From the NCBI GenBank assembly GCA_900554615.1, contig USIB01000018.1:1-22376 (forward strand): DNA of 22,376 bases, in the 5' to 3' direction. The notes beneath the pieces were generated by a model. That model ran no database searches. It was not told the DNA's origin and was given only the letters and a program-made list of their open reading frames with translations. This DNA comes from an uncultured Mycoplasmatota bacterium (GTDB taxonomy: Bacteria > Bacillota_I > Bacilli_A > RF39 > UBA660). Positions 1 to 6,989 of the stretch are shown one piece after another (position 1 is the stretch's first letter; the number at the start of each line of letters is the position of its first letter). Position numbers and translations under genes: made by a program.

Positions 1-272
1 AATCACTTACTACTTCTAAGGAGTTTATTTTACTTAATGATGGTAATTGGGATTTGAGAGCTAATCATTCTGTTAAGATTGATATTGATGATATTTATGA
101 AGAAGTTGATTCAGATGAAGAGGATACTGAAGGCTTTGACGATGATGATGAAATGAGTGAAGAAGATAATTATGATGATGATTATACTGATAATAGTGAT
201 GATGATATTTTAGATGATGATTATGCAGATTTGAGTATTGTTGATGATGAAGAACTAGATGATGAGAACTAG
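1..272 (+). CDS. rpoE: RNA polymerase delta subunit, C-terminal part (5' end outside window)
   Basis: The reading frame is open from the first full codon at position 3, so the gene starts upstream of the window. The visible part begins with the end of the folded N-terminal domain, including the segment FILLNDGNWDLRANHS, which resembles the FLAL...WGLRSWY stretch of Bacillus delta. It then becomes a tail of almost only Asp, Glu, Tyr and Ser, the hallmark of this subunit. Delta binds core RNA polymerase, lowers non-specific nucleic-acid binding and speeds recycling. The TTG at 54 is an internal codon, not a start: homology continues upstream of it. The runs of GAT/GAA codons are the acidic tail and not a separate repeat. 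The gene ends in its own terminator and is followed by an independent promoter. Confidence 0.85.
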   Translation, partial: SLTTSKEFILLNDGNWDLRANHSVKIDIDDIYEEVDSDEEDTEGFDDDDEMSEEDNYDDDYTDNSDDDILDDDYADLSIVDDEELDDEN

Positions 273-281
273 TTCTTTTTT
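251..281 (+). terminator. Intrinsic terminator overlapping the rpoE stop codon
   Basis: An 8-bp perfect stem, AGAACTAG (251-258) with CTAGTTCT (269-276), has a 10-nt loop and is followed by a T run to 281. The stop codon TAG (270-272) lies in the 3' arm, so the hairpin is encoded inside the gene. Confidence 0.8.
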
Positions 282-282
282 G

Positions 283-311
283 TTGACTTCTGTTTTTTAA
301 TGAATTATAAT
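283..311 (+). promoter_or_regulatory. Vegetative-type promoter for the 204-aa paralogue pair
   Basis: TTGACT (283-288), a 17-base spacer and TATAAT (306-311). This shows that the ATG at 300 lies inside the promoter and that the gene starts at 339. Confidence 0.75.
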
Positions 312-338
312 ATATTTATTATTTGGAGGAATATATTT

Positions 339-953
339 ATGAACTGCTACAAGGAAACATATGAGAGATTAGTTGGTGAACTTAAAGAACTTAAGTCTTC
401 TAGGAAAGAAATTTTTAATTGTTATAGTCATTTTTCTAGTGAGTATAAAAGTCTTTCTAATAAGTATGATATAGAGAAGATGAATATTTATAGTGATTGG
501 AAAAAGGAAAAGGGTAATCTTTCTATGTTTTTGTTAAAATTACTTATTATTGATTTTAGTTTATTTACTACACTATGGTTTGTTAATTTTATTATTTCAA
601 TTTTTTCCTCTAATATTGTGCATCTTATATCGTTATTATTATTAGTTACTATTTTGATTATTCAGACTCCTTTTGTTATGAAAAAGTATTCTAAAATATT
701 TAGGAACTTTGAGATAAAAAACAAGGAATTAGAAAATAATTATGAAAATGAACTAGATAAGCTTCATAATAAACTTAATAGTTTATCTGGTGAACTTAGT
801 AGAATTGATACTAATATATCTTGTAAGAGTGATGAAATTGGTATGCTTGTTATGAATTATGGTAAGTTGTGTCTTGGTATATCTGATAGTGATGAGGTTG
901 TTTATAAATCAAATAGACCTTATACTAGAAGAAAGACTATTTATGATAAGTAA
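339..953 (+). CDS. Coiled-coil membrane-hairpin protein, first of two paralogues (unknown function)
   Basis: A 204-residue protein of unknown function. It has a charged, heptad-like N-terminal region (about 1-60), two hydrophobic segments at about 64-89 and 92-113 that look like a membrane hairpin, and a second long charged helix (about 115-170). The tail ends NRPYTRRKTIYDK. Both helical parts would lie on the same side, probably in the cytoplasm. The start at 339 is chosen because GGAGGA (325-330) sits 8 bases upstream; the in-frame ATG at 300 lies within the promoter. It is followed 18 bases later by a paralogue of exactly the same length with the same layout, so they probably form a two-gene operon and perhaps a hetero-oligomer. 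I do not recognise a family. Confidence 0.8.
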   Translation: MNCYKETYERLVGELKELKSSRKEIFNCYSHFSSEYKSLSNKYDIEKMNIYSDWKKEKGNLSMFLLKLLIIDFSLFTTLWFVNFIISIFSSNIVHLISLLLLVTILIIQTPFVMKKYSKIFRNFEIKNKELENNYENELDKLHNKLNSLSGELSRIDTNISCKSDEIGMLVMNYGKLCLGISDSDEVVYKSNRPYTRRKTIYDK

Positions 954-971
954 ATTAAAGATGGTGATTTT

Positions 972-1586
972 ATGAATAATTATAGAGAAATATATGATAA
1001 ATTGTTAAGTGAACTTGAGGTGTTGAAGATTAAAAGAGGGGAACTTGATAATGAATATAGTGAGATATCTGCTGATTATGATAATGTTCAGGATGAATAT
1101 GATTCTAGAATGAATGATATTTATTTAAAACAACAATCTATTTCACAAATGGTATTAAAATCTACTCTTATTCCAGCATTTACTTCTATTACGGCTTTAA
1201 TTATTTTAATTACTTATTTACTTAGTTCTACAATACCTGTTTTAAACTTTTTTGTGTTATTTGTTTTGTCTACTACACTTCCTTTCTTAATTGGTTTTCC
1301 TATTATTAAAAAGATTTTTTCTAAAAAGGTTACTGAGCTTAAGAATGAAAAAAATGAAATTAGTAATTTTTATGAAGAAAAACTTGGTAATATCAAAAAA
1401 AATATGTTATCTTTATCAAAAGAGATTCAGATGTTAGATAATGCTATTGAAAATAAGAATAGTGATATTAATTTATTACTTAATGAATGTGGTAAATTAT
1501 ATATGGGGATTATTGATGCTCAAACTAATACTTTGGAAAATGAAAATAAACCTTATGTTAAGAAAAGAATTATTAATGATAAGTAG
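972..1586 (+). CDS. Coiled-coil membrane-hairpin protein, second paralogue (unknown function)
   Basis: Also 204 residues, with the same plan as the gene before it: charged helix (1-60), two hydrophobic segments (about 64-85 and 90-112), charged helix, and a matching end. GKLYMGI and NKPYVKKRIINDK correspond to GKLCLGI and NRPYTRRKTIYDK in the partner. This points to tandem duplication followed by strong divergence. The start has a GATGGTGA ribosome-binding site just upstream. A terminator follows at once, so the pair forms a closed unit. No catalytic motif is visible. A structural or membrane-organising role is possible but is only inference. Confidence 0.8.
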   Translation: MNNYREIYDKLLSELEVLKIKRGELDNEYSEISADYDNVQDEYDSRMNDIYLKQQSISQMVLKSTLIPAFTSITALIILITYLLSSTIPVLNFFVLFVLSTTLPFLIGFPIIKKIFSKKVTELKNEKNEISNFYEEKLGNIKKNMLSLSKEIQMLDNAIENKNSDINLLLNECGKLYMGIIDAQTNTLENENKPYVKKRIINDK

Positions 1587-1590
1587 GATT

Positions 1591-1613
1591 GAACTAGTTA
1601 TAGTTCTTTTTTT
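1591..1613 (+). terminator. Intrinsic terminator after the paralogue pair
   Basis: Stem GAACTA (1591-1596) with TAGTTC (1601-1606), 4-nt loop, then seven T. The stem shares its sequence with the rpoE terminator at 251. Confidence 0.75.
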
Positions 1614-1646
1614 ACTCTTTTTTCATAGTATTAATGGGAGGCTATG

Positions 1647-2564
1647 ATGAAAAGAAAGATTAGAATAGGAATACCTAGAGCATTTTTATATTATCGTAAT
1701 TATATTTTATGGAAAACTTTTTTTGAGGGGATTGGTTGCACACTTATTATTAGTCCTAATACTAATAAAGATATTATTGAAGAGGGAAAAGGTTTGTCTA
1801 TTGATGAGGCTTGTCTTCCATCAAAGATTTATTTAGGTCATATTAAAGAACTTTCTTTGAAATGTGATTATATTCTTGTACCTAGAATATGTAATTATGG
1901 TAAAGGAAATAGGGTATGTATGAAGTTTAATGGTATATATGATGTTGTTAAAAATCTATTTGATGATAATATTCTCTCTTACAACATAGACTATTTGAAG
2001 GGAAGGTATCAGATATTTGGCTTTATTAAAATGGGAATAAAACTTAAGAAAAATGTTTTTAGTATTTTGTTTTATTATTTTAAGGGTAAAATCAAAGAGA
2101 AAAAATATTATATGTCCCTTTATAATAAGCAAGATAAGATATTTAGATCTAGTAAGATGAAAATTCTTATTGTTGCTCATCCTTATGTTGTGTATGATGA
2201 ATATTTAAGTGGTAATATTATTAAATATTTTAGAGATAATGATATTGATATTTTATATTCTGATAGATTAGATAAAGGGACTTCTGTTAGTTATGCTGAG
2301 GATTTTTCTAATACTTTATATTTTCTTTATTCTAAGGAAATTATTGGCAGTGCTTTTTATTATAAGAATAATGTTGATGGTATTATTTTCTTATCTTCTT
2401 TTCCGTGTGGCCCTGATTCGTTAGTTAATGAACTGGCTATTAGAAAGTTAAGTGATGTGCCTATTATTAATATTACTATTGATGAGAGTACCGCTACTAG
2501 CGGGCTTGTAACTAGACTAGAAAGTTTTGTTGATATTATGAAGGCAAGGAGAGACAATGAATAA
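1647..2564 (+). CDS. 2-hydroxyacyl-CoA dehydratase / activase-related protein (DUF2229-like), first of pair
   Basis: The protein has 305 residues. Its N-terminus, KIRIGIPRAFLYYRNYILWK, followed by SPNTNK and DEACLPSKIYLGH, matches the clostridial acyl-CoA dehydratase activase-related family, in which 2-hydroxyglutaryl-CoA dehydratase-type folds carry an iron-sulfur cluster. Cys56, Cys82, Cys91 and Cys254 (in FPCGPD) are candidate cluster ligands. Two ATGs lie in tandem at 1644 and 1647. I choose 1647 because GGGAGG ends at 1641, leaving 5 bases. The next gene starts inside this one (8-base overlap ATGAATAA), so the two proteins are almost surely co-translated partners. The substrate is not known for this family. 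The ATP-hydrolysing activase that normally accompanies such proteins is not in the window. Confidence 0.75.
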   Translation: MKRKIRIGIPRAFLYYRNYILWKTFFEGIGCTLIISPNTNKDIIEEGKGLSIDEACLPSKIYLGHIKELSLKCDYILVPRICNYGKGNRVCMKFNGIYDVVKNLFDDNILSYNIDYLKGRYQIFGFIKMGIKLKKNVFSILFYYFKGKIKEKKYYMSLYNKQDKIFRSSKMKILIVAHPYVVYDEYLSGNIIKYFRDNDIDILYSDRLDKGTSVSYAEDFSNTLYFLYSKEIIGSAFYYKNNVDGIIFLSSFPCGPDSLVNELAIRKLSDVPIINITIDESTATSGLVTRLESFVDIMKARRDNE

Positions 2565-3627
2565 AATTATTTCTTTTCCACATTTAGGGAATTATTATAT
2601 TGTATTTGATTATTTTATTAGAAAGGCTACTAAGTGTAAGGTTATTATTCCTCCTGCTACTACTAGAAGAACTATTGATATTGGTAGTAAGTATGCTCCT
2701 TCTTTTGTTTGTGTTCCATTTAAGTATAATCTTGGTAATTATATTGAGGCACTTGAAAAGGGTGCTAATGTACTGATTCAAGGTGGTGGTGGTTGTAGAT
2801 ATGGTTATTATGGTGAACTTGAAGAGAAAATACTAAGAGATTTGGGATATGATTTTGAATTTTATAATTTAATTAGTGATAATCATATTTCTATAAAAAA
2901 GGGATATAATTTCTGTAAAAAAATGAATAAGAAGATTAATCCTATTAGTATTTTATATTATTTATTTAATAGTCTTATTATGATTATTTGTATTGATAAA
3001 ATTGAGAAGTTTATTAGACTCAATATGGGATTTGAGGTAGTCAGTGGTTCTTTTGAAAAACTTGAAAATGAATATTTTGAGAGCTTTAAAGATAATGGTG
3101 TACTTAAAAATATTTTTAATTATTTCAAGTACAAAAGAAAGTTTAAGAATATTGAAACAGAAAAGCCTACTAATCCTCTTAAAGTTATGATACTTGGGGA
3201 ATTGTATTCTTTAATTGATAGTAATACTACTTATAATAGTGAAAGAAAAATTATGAAAATGGGAGTAGAGGTATATAGGTATACTGACCTTACTTATTTG
3301 CTTATTACTAAGAGATTTAAACTTGGTAATATGATTAGAAAAGGTAAAAAATATATTAAGTATCATTTAGGGGCTGACGCTAGTGGGAGTGTTGTTCTTA
3401 GTTATTTGGCCGCACAAGAAGATTTTGATGGGATACTTCATTTTAAGAGTTTTGGGTGTACTCCTGAAATATCTGCAATGAGTATTATGCAGAAAATTAA
3501 TGATGAGTATGGTATTCCTATTATATATATGAGTTTTGATGCAGAAGATAATGAGGTTGGTGTTGATACAAGATTAGAGGCCTTCTATGATATGATAAAG
3601 ATGAAGAGAGATAATACAAAATATTAA
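2557..3627 (+). CDS. 2-hydroxyacyl-CoA dehydratase-like protein, second of pair
   Basis: The protein has 356 residues. It begins ISFPHLGNYYIVFDYF and contains PSFVCVPFKYNLGNYIEAL, a glycine-rich IQGGGGCRYGYYGELEE segment and FKSFGCTPEISAMSIM. These are typical of the 2-hydroxyacyl-CoA dehydratase D-like proteins found next to DUF2229 proteins in Firmicutes. Cys52, Cys80 and Cys301 are likely iron-sulfur ligands. It overlaps the preceding gene by 8 bases. Both end in similar segments, with VDTRLEAFYDMIKMKRDN here and VTRLESFVDIMKARRDN in the partner, which suggests that the pair arose from a common ancestor. The function is unproven. A radical or electron-transfer reaction is the family-based guess. 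Confidence 0.75.
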   Translation: MNKIISFPHLGNYYIVFDYFIRKATKCKVIIPPATTRRTIDIGSKYAPSFVCVPFKYNLGNYIEALEKGANVLIQGGGGCRYGYYGELEEKILRDLGYDFEFYNLISDNHISIKKGYNFCKKMNKKINPISILYYLFNSLIMIICIDKIEKFIRLNMGFEVVSGSFEKLENEYFESFKDNGVLKNIFNYFKYKRKFKNIETEKPTNPLKVMILGELYSLIDSNTTYNSERKIMKMGVEVYRYTDLTYLLITKRFKLGNMIRKGKKYIKYHLGADASGSVVLSYLAAQEDFDGILHFKSFGCTPEISAMSIMQKINDEYGIPIIYMSFDAEDNEVGVDTRLEAFYDMIKMKRDNTKY

Positions 3628-3645
3628 TGTTTTCTCTTCCTTTTT
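3603..3645 (+). terminator. Weak candidate terminator at the end of the dehydratase-like pair
   Basis: GAAGAGA (3603-3609) pairs with TCTCTTC (3633-3639) around an inner TAATA/TATTA hairpin (3612-3626), followed by five T. The stop codon is in the enclosed region. The large internal loop makes this a weak call. Confidence 0.35.
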
Positions 3646-3693
3646 ATTTCCTTTTTTGTTATAATTTATTTGAAAGGATGGTTTTTTATAAGA

Positions 3694-4194
3694 ATGAAAG
3701 AGAATAAAAGGATGGTTATTATAATTACTATATTGTGTTTATTACTTGTTTTGTTAGGAGGGTATATTATTTATGATAAAGTATTAAATAATAAAAATAG
3801 TAATGTCAGTAGTGTAAATGTTATTGATTTACTACAGGGATATTGGTATGACTATAATGAGGCAAATCGTATTTGTTATATTACTATATTTAATAAGGAT
3901 AGTTTTAATTATGGGATTTATCAAACTGATGGTGCTGATTATGGTGAATATCAAAATATTGAAAAAATTGATGATGATGTTTTTAAGATTTATTTATTAG
4001 ACCCTGGTTGTAATGATAATTCTTGCTTAAATGTTAGACAATATAGGGAGTATTATGTTATTGTTGATACATCTAATATTTCGAATGATATTATTTATTT
4101 AAGTTTTGATGGAATAAATTATGTTAAAAGAACATTTTTAAGTAAAAATAGTAGTGATTTTTATAATCAATTAGAAAGAATTGTTAAGTATTGA
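3694..4194 (+). CDS. Membrane-anchored small protein of unknown function
   Basis: A 166-residue protein with a short basic N-terminus, one hydrophobic segment (about 7-27) and an outside domain of about 135 residues rich in Asp, Asn and Tyr. That domain contains a close cysteine pair (CNDNSC) that could form a disulfide. The pattern QGYWYD...ITIFNKDSFNYGIYQTDG suggests a small beta domain that I cannot assign to a family. A TATAAT at 3660-3665 puts the transcript start near 3672, so the in-frame TTG at 3670 is unlikely to be used. AAAGGA at 3673-3678 lies about 15 bases before the ATG, which is long, so the start is less certain than for other genes. It ends in TGA. Confidence 0.65.
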   Translation: MKENKRMVIIITILCLLLVLLGGYIIYDKVLNNKNSNVSSVNVIDLLQGYWYDYNEANRICYITIFNKDSFNYGIYQTDGADYGEYQNIEKIDDDVFKIYLLDPGCNDNSCLNVRQYREYYVIVDTSNISNDIIYLSFDGINYVKRTFLSKNSSDFYNQLERIVKY

Positions 4195-4253
4195 GATATT
4201 TATTATTTCTTTCTTTTTATTTTGTTATATTTTGGTTAGTAAGTATTTCACCA

Positions 4254-4326
4254 TGAATATGATATCTTATTGTTAATTTATAGACTTTGGCTATAAATTA
4301 CCCAAAGAAACTACAGGTTCTTTGGG
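4254..4326 (+). ncRNA. Candidate structured element, copy A: box plus two abutting hairpins
   Basis: The box TGAATATGATA (4254-4264) is followed after 9 bases by hairpin 1: TAATTTATAG (4274-4283), 7-nt loop, CTATAAATTA (4291-4300). Hairpin 2 starts at the next base: CCCAAAGA (4301-4308), bulged A, ACT-ACA-GGT, TCTTTGGG (4319-4326). No T run follows; ACTAAAAATAA follows instead, so this is not a simple terminator. A second copy with the same plan and compensated stem changes lies at 21216-21294. It sits about 38 bases upstream of the next promoter. Strand and transcription are inferred only from the direction of neighbouring genes. Confidence 0.4.
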
Positions 4327-4364
4327 ACTAAAAATAATTTTAATATAAAATTAAATAAAATTAT

Positions 4365-4392
4365 TTGTATCTTAATAAAAATATGATATAAT
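4365..4392 (+). promoter_or_regulatory. Promoter of the VUT-like pair and S24 regulator operon
   Basis: TTGTAT (4365-4370), 16-base spacer, TATAAT (4387-4392), about 25 bases before the GTG start. Confidence 0.55.
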
Positions 4393-4416
4393 AGGTATGA
4401 GTAAGAAGGTGATGGA

Positions 4417-5082
4417 GTGGGACTATTGTTATTTCTTTTGTTTACTACTGTTTGCATTAGTTCTATTTATATAGTTCATAAATATTTTGGTAAACATGAG
4501 TTCTATTTATTAGGTATTATTTATACTATTTTATCTTTTTTTATGTCTTTTAAATTAATTAATGTATTTGGTATGGATATCAATCCTAGTATTATTTTTA
4601 CAAGTGGTTTATTTATGATTATTTATTATTTTATTAATAGATATGATGAGAATGAATATAAAAGATTTATTTGTTTAATTTTGGTTACTAGTTTAGTGTG
4701 TAATTTATTTCTTTTATCTACTTCTCTTATGATACCTTCTATTTACGATAGAAGTTCTAATTTGTATTATAGTTTGATATTTGATAATTTTATTATTTTT
4801 ATTCTTTATCCTATTACTTTATTTATTACTTCTTTACTTTGTGCATATTCTTTTAAAAACTTAATTGATGAAAAGAAGAATAAGAATATTAAGTTATGTA
4901 CTGCTATTACGGGACTTATGTTTATTGATTCATTTATGTTTATTTATTTTAGTTATGCTGTACTTATTAGATTTGATAAGGCACTTCTTATAGCGGGCTC
5001 TAATTATTTTATTAAGTCTATTATTATGATTATATATATGTTTATAATTAATAGGATTTTTAAAGTAAAGAAGGTGAAATAA
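4417..5082 (+). CDS. VUT/YhhQ-like membrane transporter (queuosine-precursor transporter family), first of pair
   Basis: A 221-residue, very hydrophobic protein with six or seven membrane segments. The order of features resembles the VUT/YhhQ family of queuosine-precursor (preQ0/preQ1) transporters: a second segment ending in KLINVFGMDINPS, then a helix leading to INRYDENEYKRFI (where the family has an acidic EvYGkk-type loop), and near the C-terminus a MFIDSFMFIYFSYA helix followed by a FIKSIIMIIYM helix. The similarity is to a pattern I recognise, not to exact residues, so divergence is high. The start is GTG 4417, with AGAAGGTG upstream. The next gene starts at the base after this stop codon, and both are likely one operon with the regulator at 5766. 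Confidence 0.6.
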   Translation: MGLLLFLLFTTVCISSIYIVHKYFGKHEFYLLGIIYTILSFFMSFKLINVFGMDINPSIIFTSGLFMIIYYFINRYDENEYKRFICLILVTSLVCNLFLLSTSLMIPSIYDRSSNLYYSLIFDNFIIFILYPITLFITSLLCAYSFKNLIDEKKNKNIKLCTAITGLMFIDSFMFIYFSYAVLIRFDKALLIAGSNYFIKSIIMIIYMFIINRIFKVKKVK

Positions 5083-5757
5083 ATGAATTATATTTATATT
5101 TTTTTAGAAATTATTTTTACTTTCTTTCTGATGATTATCTTTTATAGTAAAGGAAAGAAAGATGGTCTTTATTTATATATTGCACTGATGAGTGGTTTAC
5201 TTAGTGTATTTATGTTTAAGTCTATTAATTTATTTTCTTTTGAAGTTAATACTGGTATACCTATTGTTATGGGAATATTTATTTGTAATGGTATTATTAT
5301 TCAAAGATATGGTATTGATGAAGTGAAGAGAATTATTTATACTTCTGGTGTATCTTATTTGACTACTAGTTTTGGTATGTTTTTACTATCTTTATATTTA
5401 GGTAGTGGATACGAAGTTAATATTAATTCTGTTTTTGATGGTTTATTTGGATATAGTATTGGTAATTTTAGGATTTTTATAGGTGGATTTATATCTCTTA
5501 TATTTATGTTATGGTGTAATAGTTATATTTATTATTATGTTAGAAGAAGTAAAAATATTTTATGGTTTAGTAATATTACTAGTAGTCTTATTGTTCAAAT
5601 GCTTGAAAGTATTATATTTGTTCTTCTTGGTTATTTAGGAGATGTTAGTTTTACTTTGATATTTGGAATGATTGTTATTAGATATTTAATTAAAATTGTT
5701 ATTAGTGTTATGGGACTTGTGCCTGTATATATGATTGTTAAAATGAAAGATAAGTAG
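5083..5757 (+). CDS. VUT/YhhQ-like membrane transporter, second of pair
   Basis: A 224-residue integral membrane protein with about six or seven segments and the same plan as the gene before it: FKSINLFSFEVNTGIPIVMG, then IQRYGIDEVKRIIY, and a C-terminal part ITSSLIVQMLESIIFVLLGY...YLIKIVISVMGLVPVYMIVK. The last resembles the family end in which a helix with an acidic residue precedes a Lys-containing helix and a proline before the final segment. Only GTGAAATA separates it from the previous coding sequence's last codons, so the two are translationally coupled. Two copies in tandem could form a heterodimer; this is inference. The substrate may be a queuine-type base or another vitamin. Confidence 0.6.
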   Translation: MNYIYIFLEIIFTFFLMIIFYSKGKKDGLYLYIALMSGLLSVFMFKSINLFSFEVNTGIPIVMGIFICNGIIIQRYGIDEVKRIIYTSGVSYLTTSFGMFLLSLYLGSGYEVNINSVFDGLFGYSIGNFRIFIGGFISLIFMLWCNSYIYYYVRRSKNILWFSNITSSLIVQMLESIIFVLLGYLGDVSFTLIFGMIVIRYLIKIVISVMGLVPVYMIVKMKDK

Positions 5758-5765
5758 GTGTTATG

Positions 5766-6431
5766 ATGAGAACAAGAAAGCAAGAATTAGTTAGTGATGA
5801 TTTAAAACCTTTTGTATGTAATATTATGAAGGAATATAGGGAAAAATATAATTATTCTTTAGAGGATTTGGCTAGAGCTCTTAATTATAAAAAGAATAGA
5901 CAGACTTTACATAAGTATGAAACAGGTACTCTTAATATTCCTTATGAGATATTTTTTGATATTGCTAGTATTTTTAATATTAATTCTGATGTATTTAATG
6001 AGATTCCTATGACAAAAGAGGAGAAGGAATTATTTGAGAGAAAGATGATTAGAAGTTATGTTGATGCTATGGCTGGTAATAATAATATTACCTCTAGAGG
6101 TGAAAAGATTGTTAATACTTATAAAAATGCTTCATATGAGCCAGTTAGTAAGATATGTGATTTATCTATTAGGTTAATGGATGATTCTATGTCTCCTGTA
6201 TACTTGAAAGGGGACAGAATATTTTTTAAGAAAAAAGATAACTATGCTAATGGTGATGATATTGTTATTGCTGTTAAAGGAAATATGTTATCTGTTAGAA
6301 GAATATATAAAAGTGGTAAAGCAATTATACTTCAGGCCATGAACCCTAAATATCAGACTATTGTTGTTAATGTTTTTTCTGAGGACATGATACTTGGAAA
6401 AGTTGTTACTATGAGTAGAGAAATAAGATAA
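5766..6431 (+). CDS. HTH (XRE) - S24/LexA-like regulator with altered catalytic dyad
   Basis: A 221-residue protein. An XRE-type helix-turn-helix covers about residues 15-75 (YSLEDLARALN ... LHKYETG). The C-terminal S24 domain has DDSMSPVYLKGDRIFF with the nucleophile Ser141 and, 37 residues later, VRRIY where LexA/CI proteins have the catalytic Lys (VKR). Here it is Arg178. An Ala-Gly pair (103-104) lies 37-38 residues before the Ser, near the spacing of the LexA cleavage site. With Arg in place of Lys, self-cleavage is probably lost, so it may act as a ligand- or dimerisation-type repressor. ATGs lie at 5763 and 5766; the second has the better spacing to AGGTG. It follows the VUT-like pair by 8 bases and probably regulates that operon or a related stress response. 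Confidence 0.75.
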   Translation: MRTRKQELVSDDLKPFVCNIMKEYREKYNYSLEDLARALNYKKNRQTLHKYETGTLNIPYEIFFDIASIFNINSDVFNEIPMTKEEKELFERKMIRSYVDAMAGNNNITSRGEKIVNTYKNASYEPVSKICDLSIRLMDDSMSPVYLKGDRIFFKKKDNYANGDDIVIAVKGNMLSVRRIYKSGKAIILQAMNPKYQTIVVNVFSEDMILGKVVTMSREIR

Positions 6432-6460
6432 TTATTTCTTTTTTTGGTATATAAGCATTT

Positions 6461-6486
6461 AAAAAGAACTTCAGTAGTGAAGTCCT
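6461..6486 (-). terminator. Terminator of the HU gene
   Basis: Read on -, AGGACTTCA pairs with TGAAGTTCT around a 4-nt loop (6465-6486) with one G-T pair, followed by a T run (6461-6465). It lies 12 bases after the HU stop, between the convergent genes. Confidence 0.75.
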
Positions 6487-6497
6487 TATTTGCTTTA

Positions 6498-6770
6498 TTA
6501 GTTTAGAGCATCTTTTAATTTGTTTCCAGCTTTAAATCCAGGAACTGTTCTAGCAGCAATTTTAACTGCTTCTCCAGTTTGTGGGTTTCTTCCAGTTCTA
6601 GCTTCTCTTTTTTTAGCAGAGAATGTTCCGAAACCTACTAATGTTACTTTTCCAGTTTCTTTTAAACCTTTAATAACTCCTTCCATTACAGCGTCTAATG
6701 CTCTTCCAGCATCTGCTTTTGTTAAATCTGCTTTTTCAGCAATGAAATCTACTAATTCAGCTTTTGTCAT
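6498..6770 (-). CDS. hup: HU family DNA-binding protein
   Basis: A 90-residue protein, the normal length for HU. It starts MTKAELVDFIAEKADLTKADA, has the dimer-core segment VTLVGFGTFSAKKREARTGRNPQTG and the arm with the conserved Asn-Pro (RNPQTG) that inserts into the DNA minor groove. It ends in the usual PGFKAGNKLKDAL. HU is the main bacterial nucleoid protein, a dimer that bends and compacts DNA. A strong GGAGGT site lies before the ATG. The leader on this strand contains a small TAAGCA/TGCTTA hairpin (6797-6816). The gene is single, with its own terminator, and convergent to the S24 regulator. Codons are biased to GGA, ACA, GCA and AAC as in a highly expressed gene. Confidence 0.97.
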   Translation of the reverse strand: MTKAELVDFIAEKADLTKADAGRALDAVMEGVIKGLKETGKVTLVGFGTFSAKKREARTGRNPQTGEAVKIAARTVPGFKAGNKLKDALN

Positions 6771-6931
6771 TTTCTATTACCTCCATTATTTTTTATTAAG
6801 CAATATGTTATGCTTACTACATAAAGATATCATAATATTGTAATAAAATCAAGTATTTTAAGGAAAAATAACTAATTATTTTTGAAAAATTAACCAGTTG
6901 TATAACTTTTTTGTTAATGTTTATAATATTA

Positions 6932-6960
6932 TTGTAAGTTTTCTTTAATTATGGTATAAT
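6932..6960 (+). promoter_or_regulatory. Promoter of the AI-2E family permease
   Basis: TTGTAA (6932-6937), 17-base spacer, TATAAT (6955-6960), with an extended -10 TGG just before it. Confidence 0.65.
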
Positions 6961-6989
6961 AGTGCTGTTTTTGAGGGGAGATGTATTTT

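Noticed and set aside
100..265. GAT/GAA triplet-like repeat
   Set aside because: It is the coding sequence of the Asp/Glu-rich delta tail, not an independent repeat.
54..272. A complete small acidic protein starting at TTG 54
   Set aside because: The frame is open to the window edge and the upstream residues match the RNA polymerase delta subunit, so this is the end of a larger gene.
300..338. ATG 300 as start of the first 204-aa paralogue
   Set aside because: It is inside the promoter, before the ribosome-binding site at 325-330.
4274..4326. Ordinary terminator or preQ1 riboswitch
   Set aside because: No T run follows hairpin 2, the element lies upstream of the promoter of the VUT-like genes, and a similar copy is before secE; the preQ1 core could not be matched.
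6520..6843. 107-residue + strand frame
   Set aside because: It is the antisense shadow of the HU gene.
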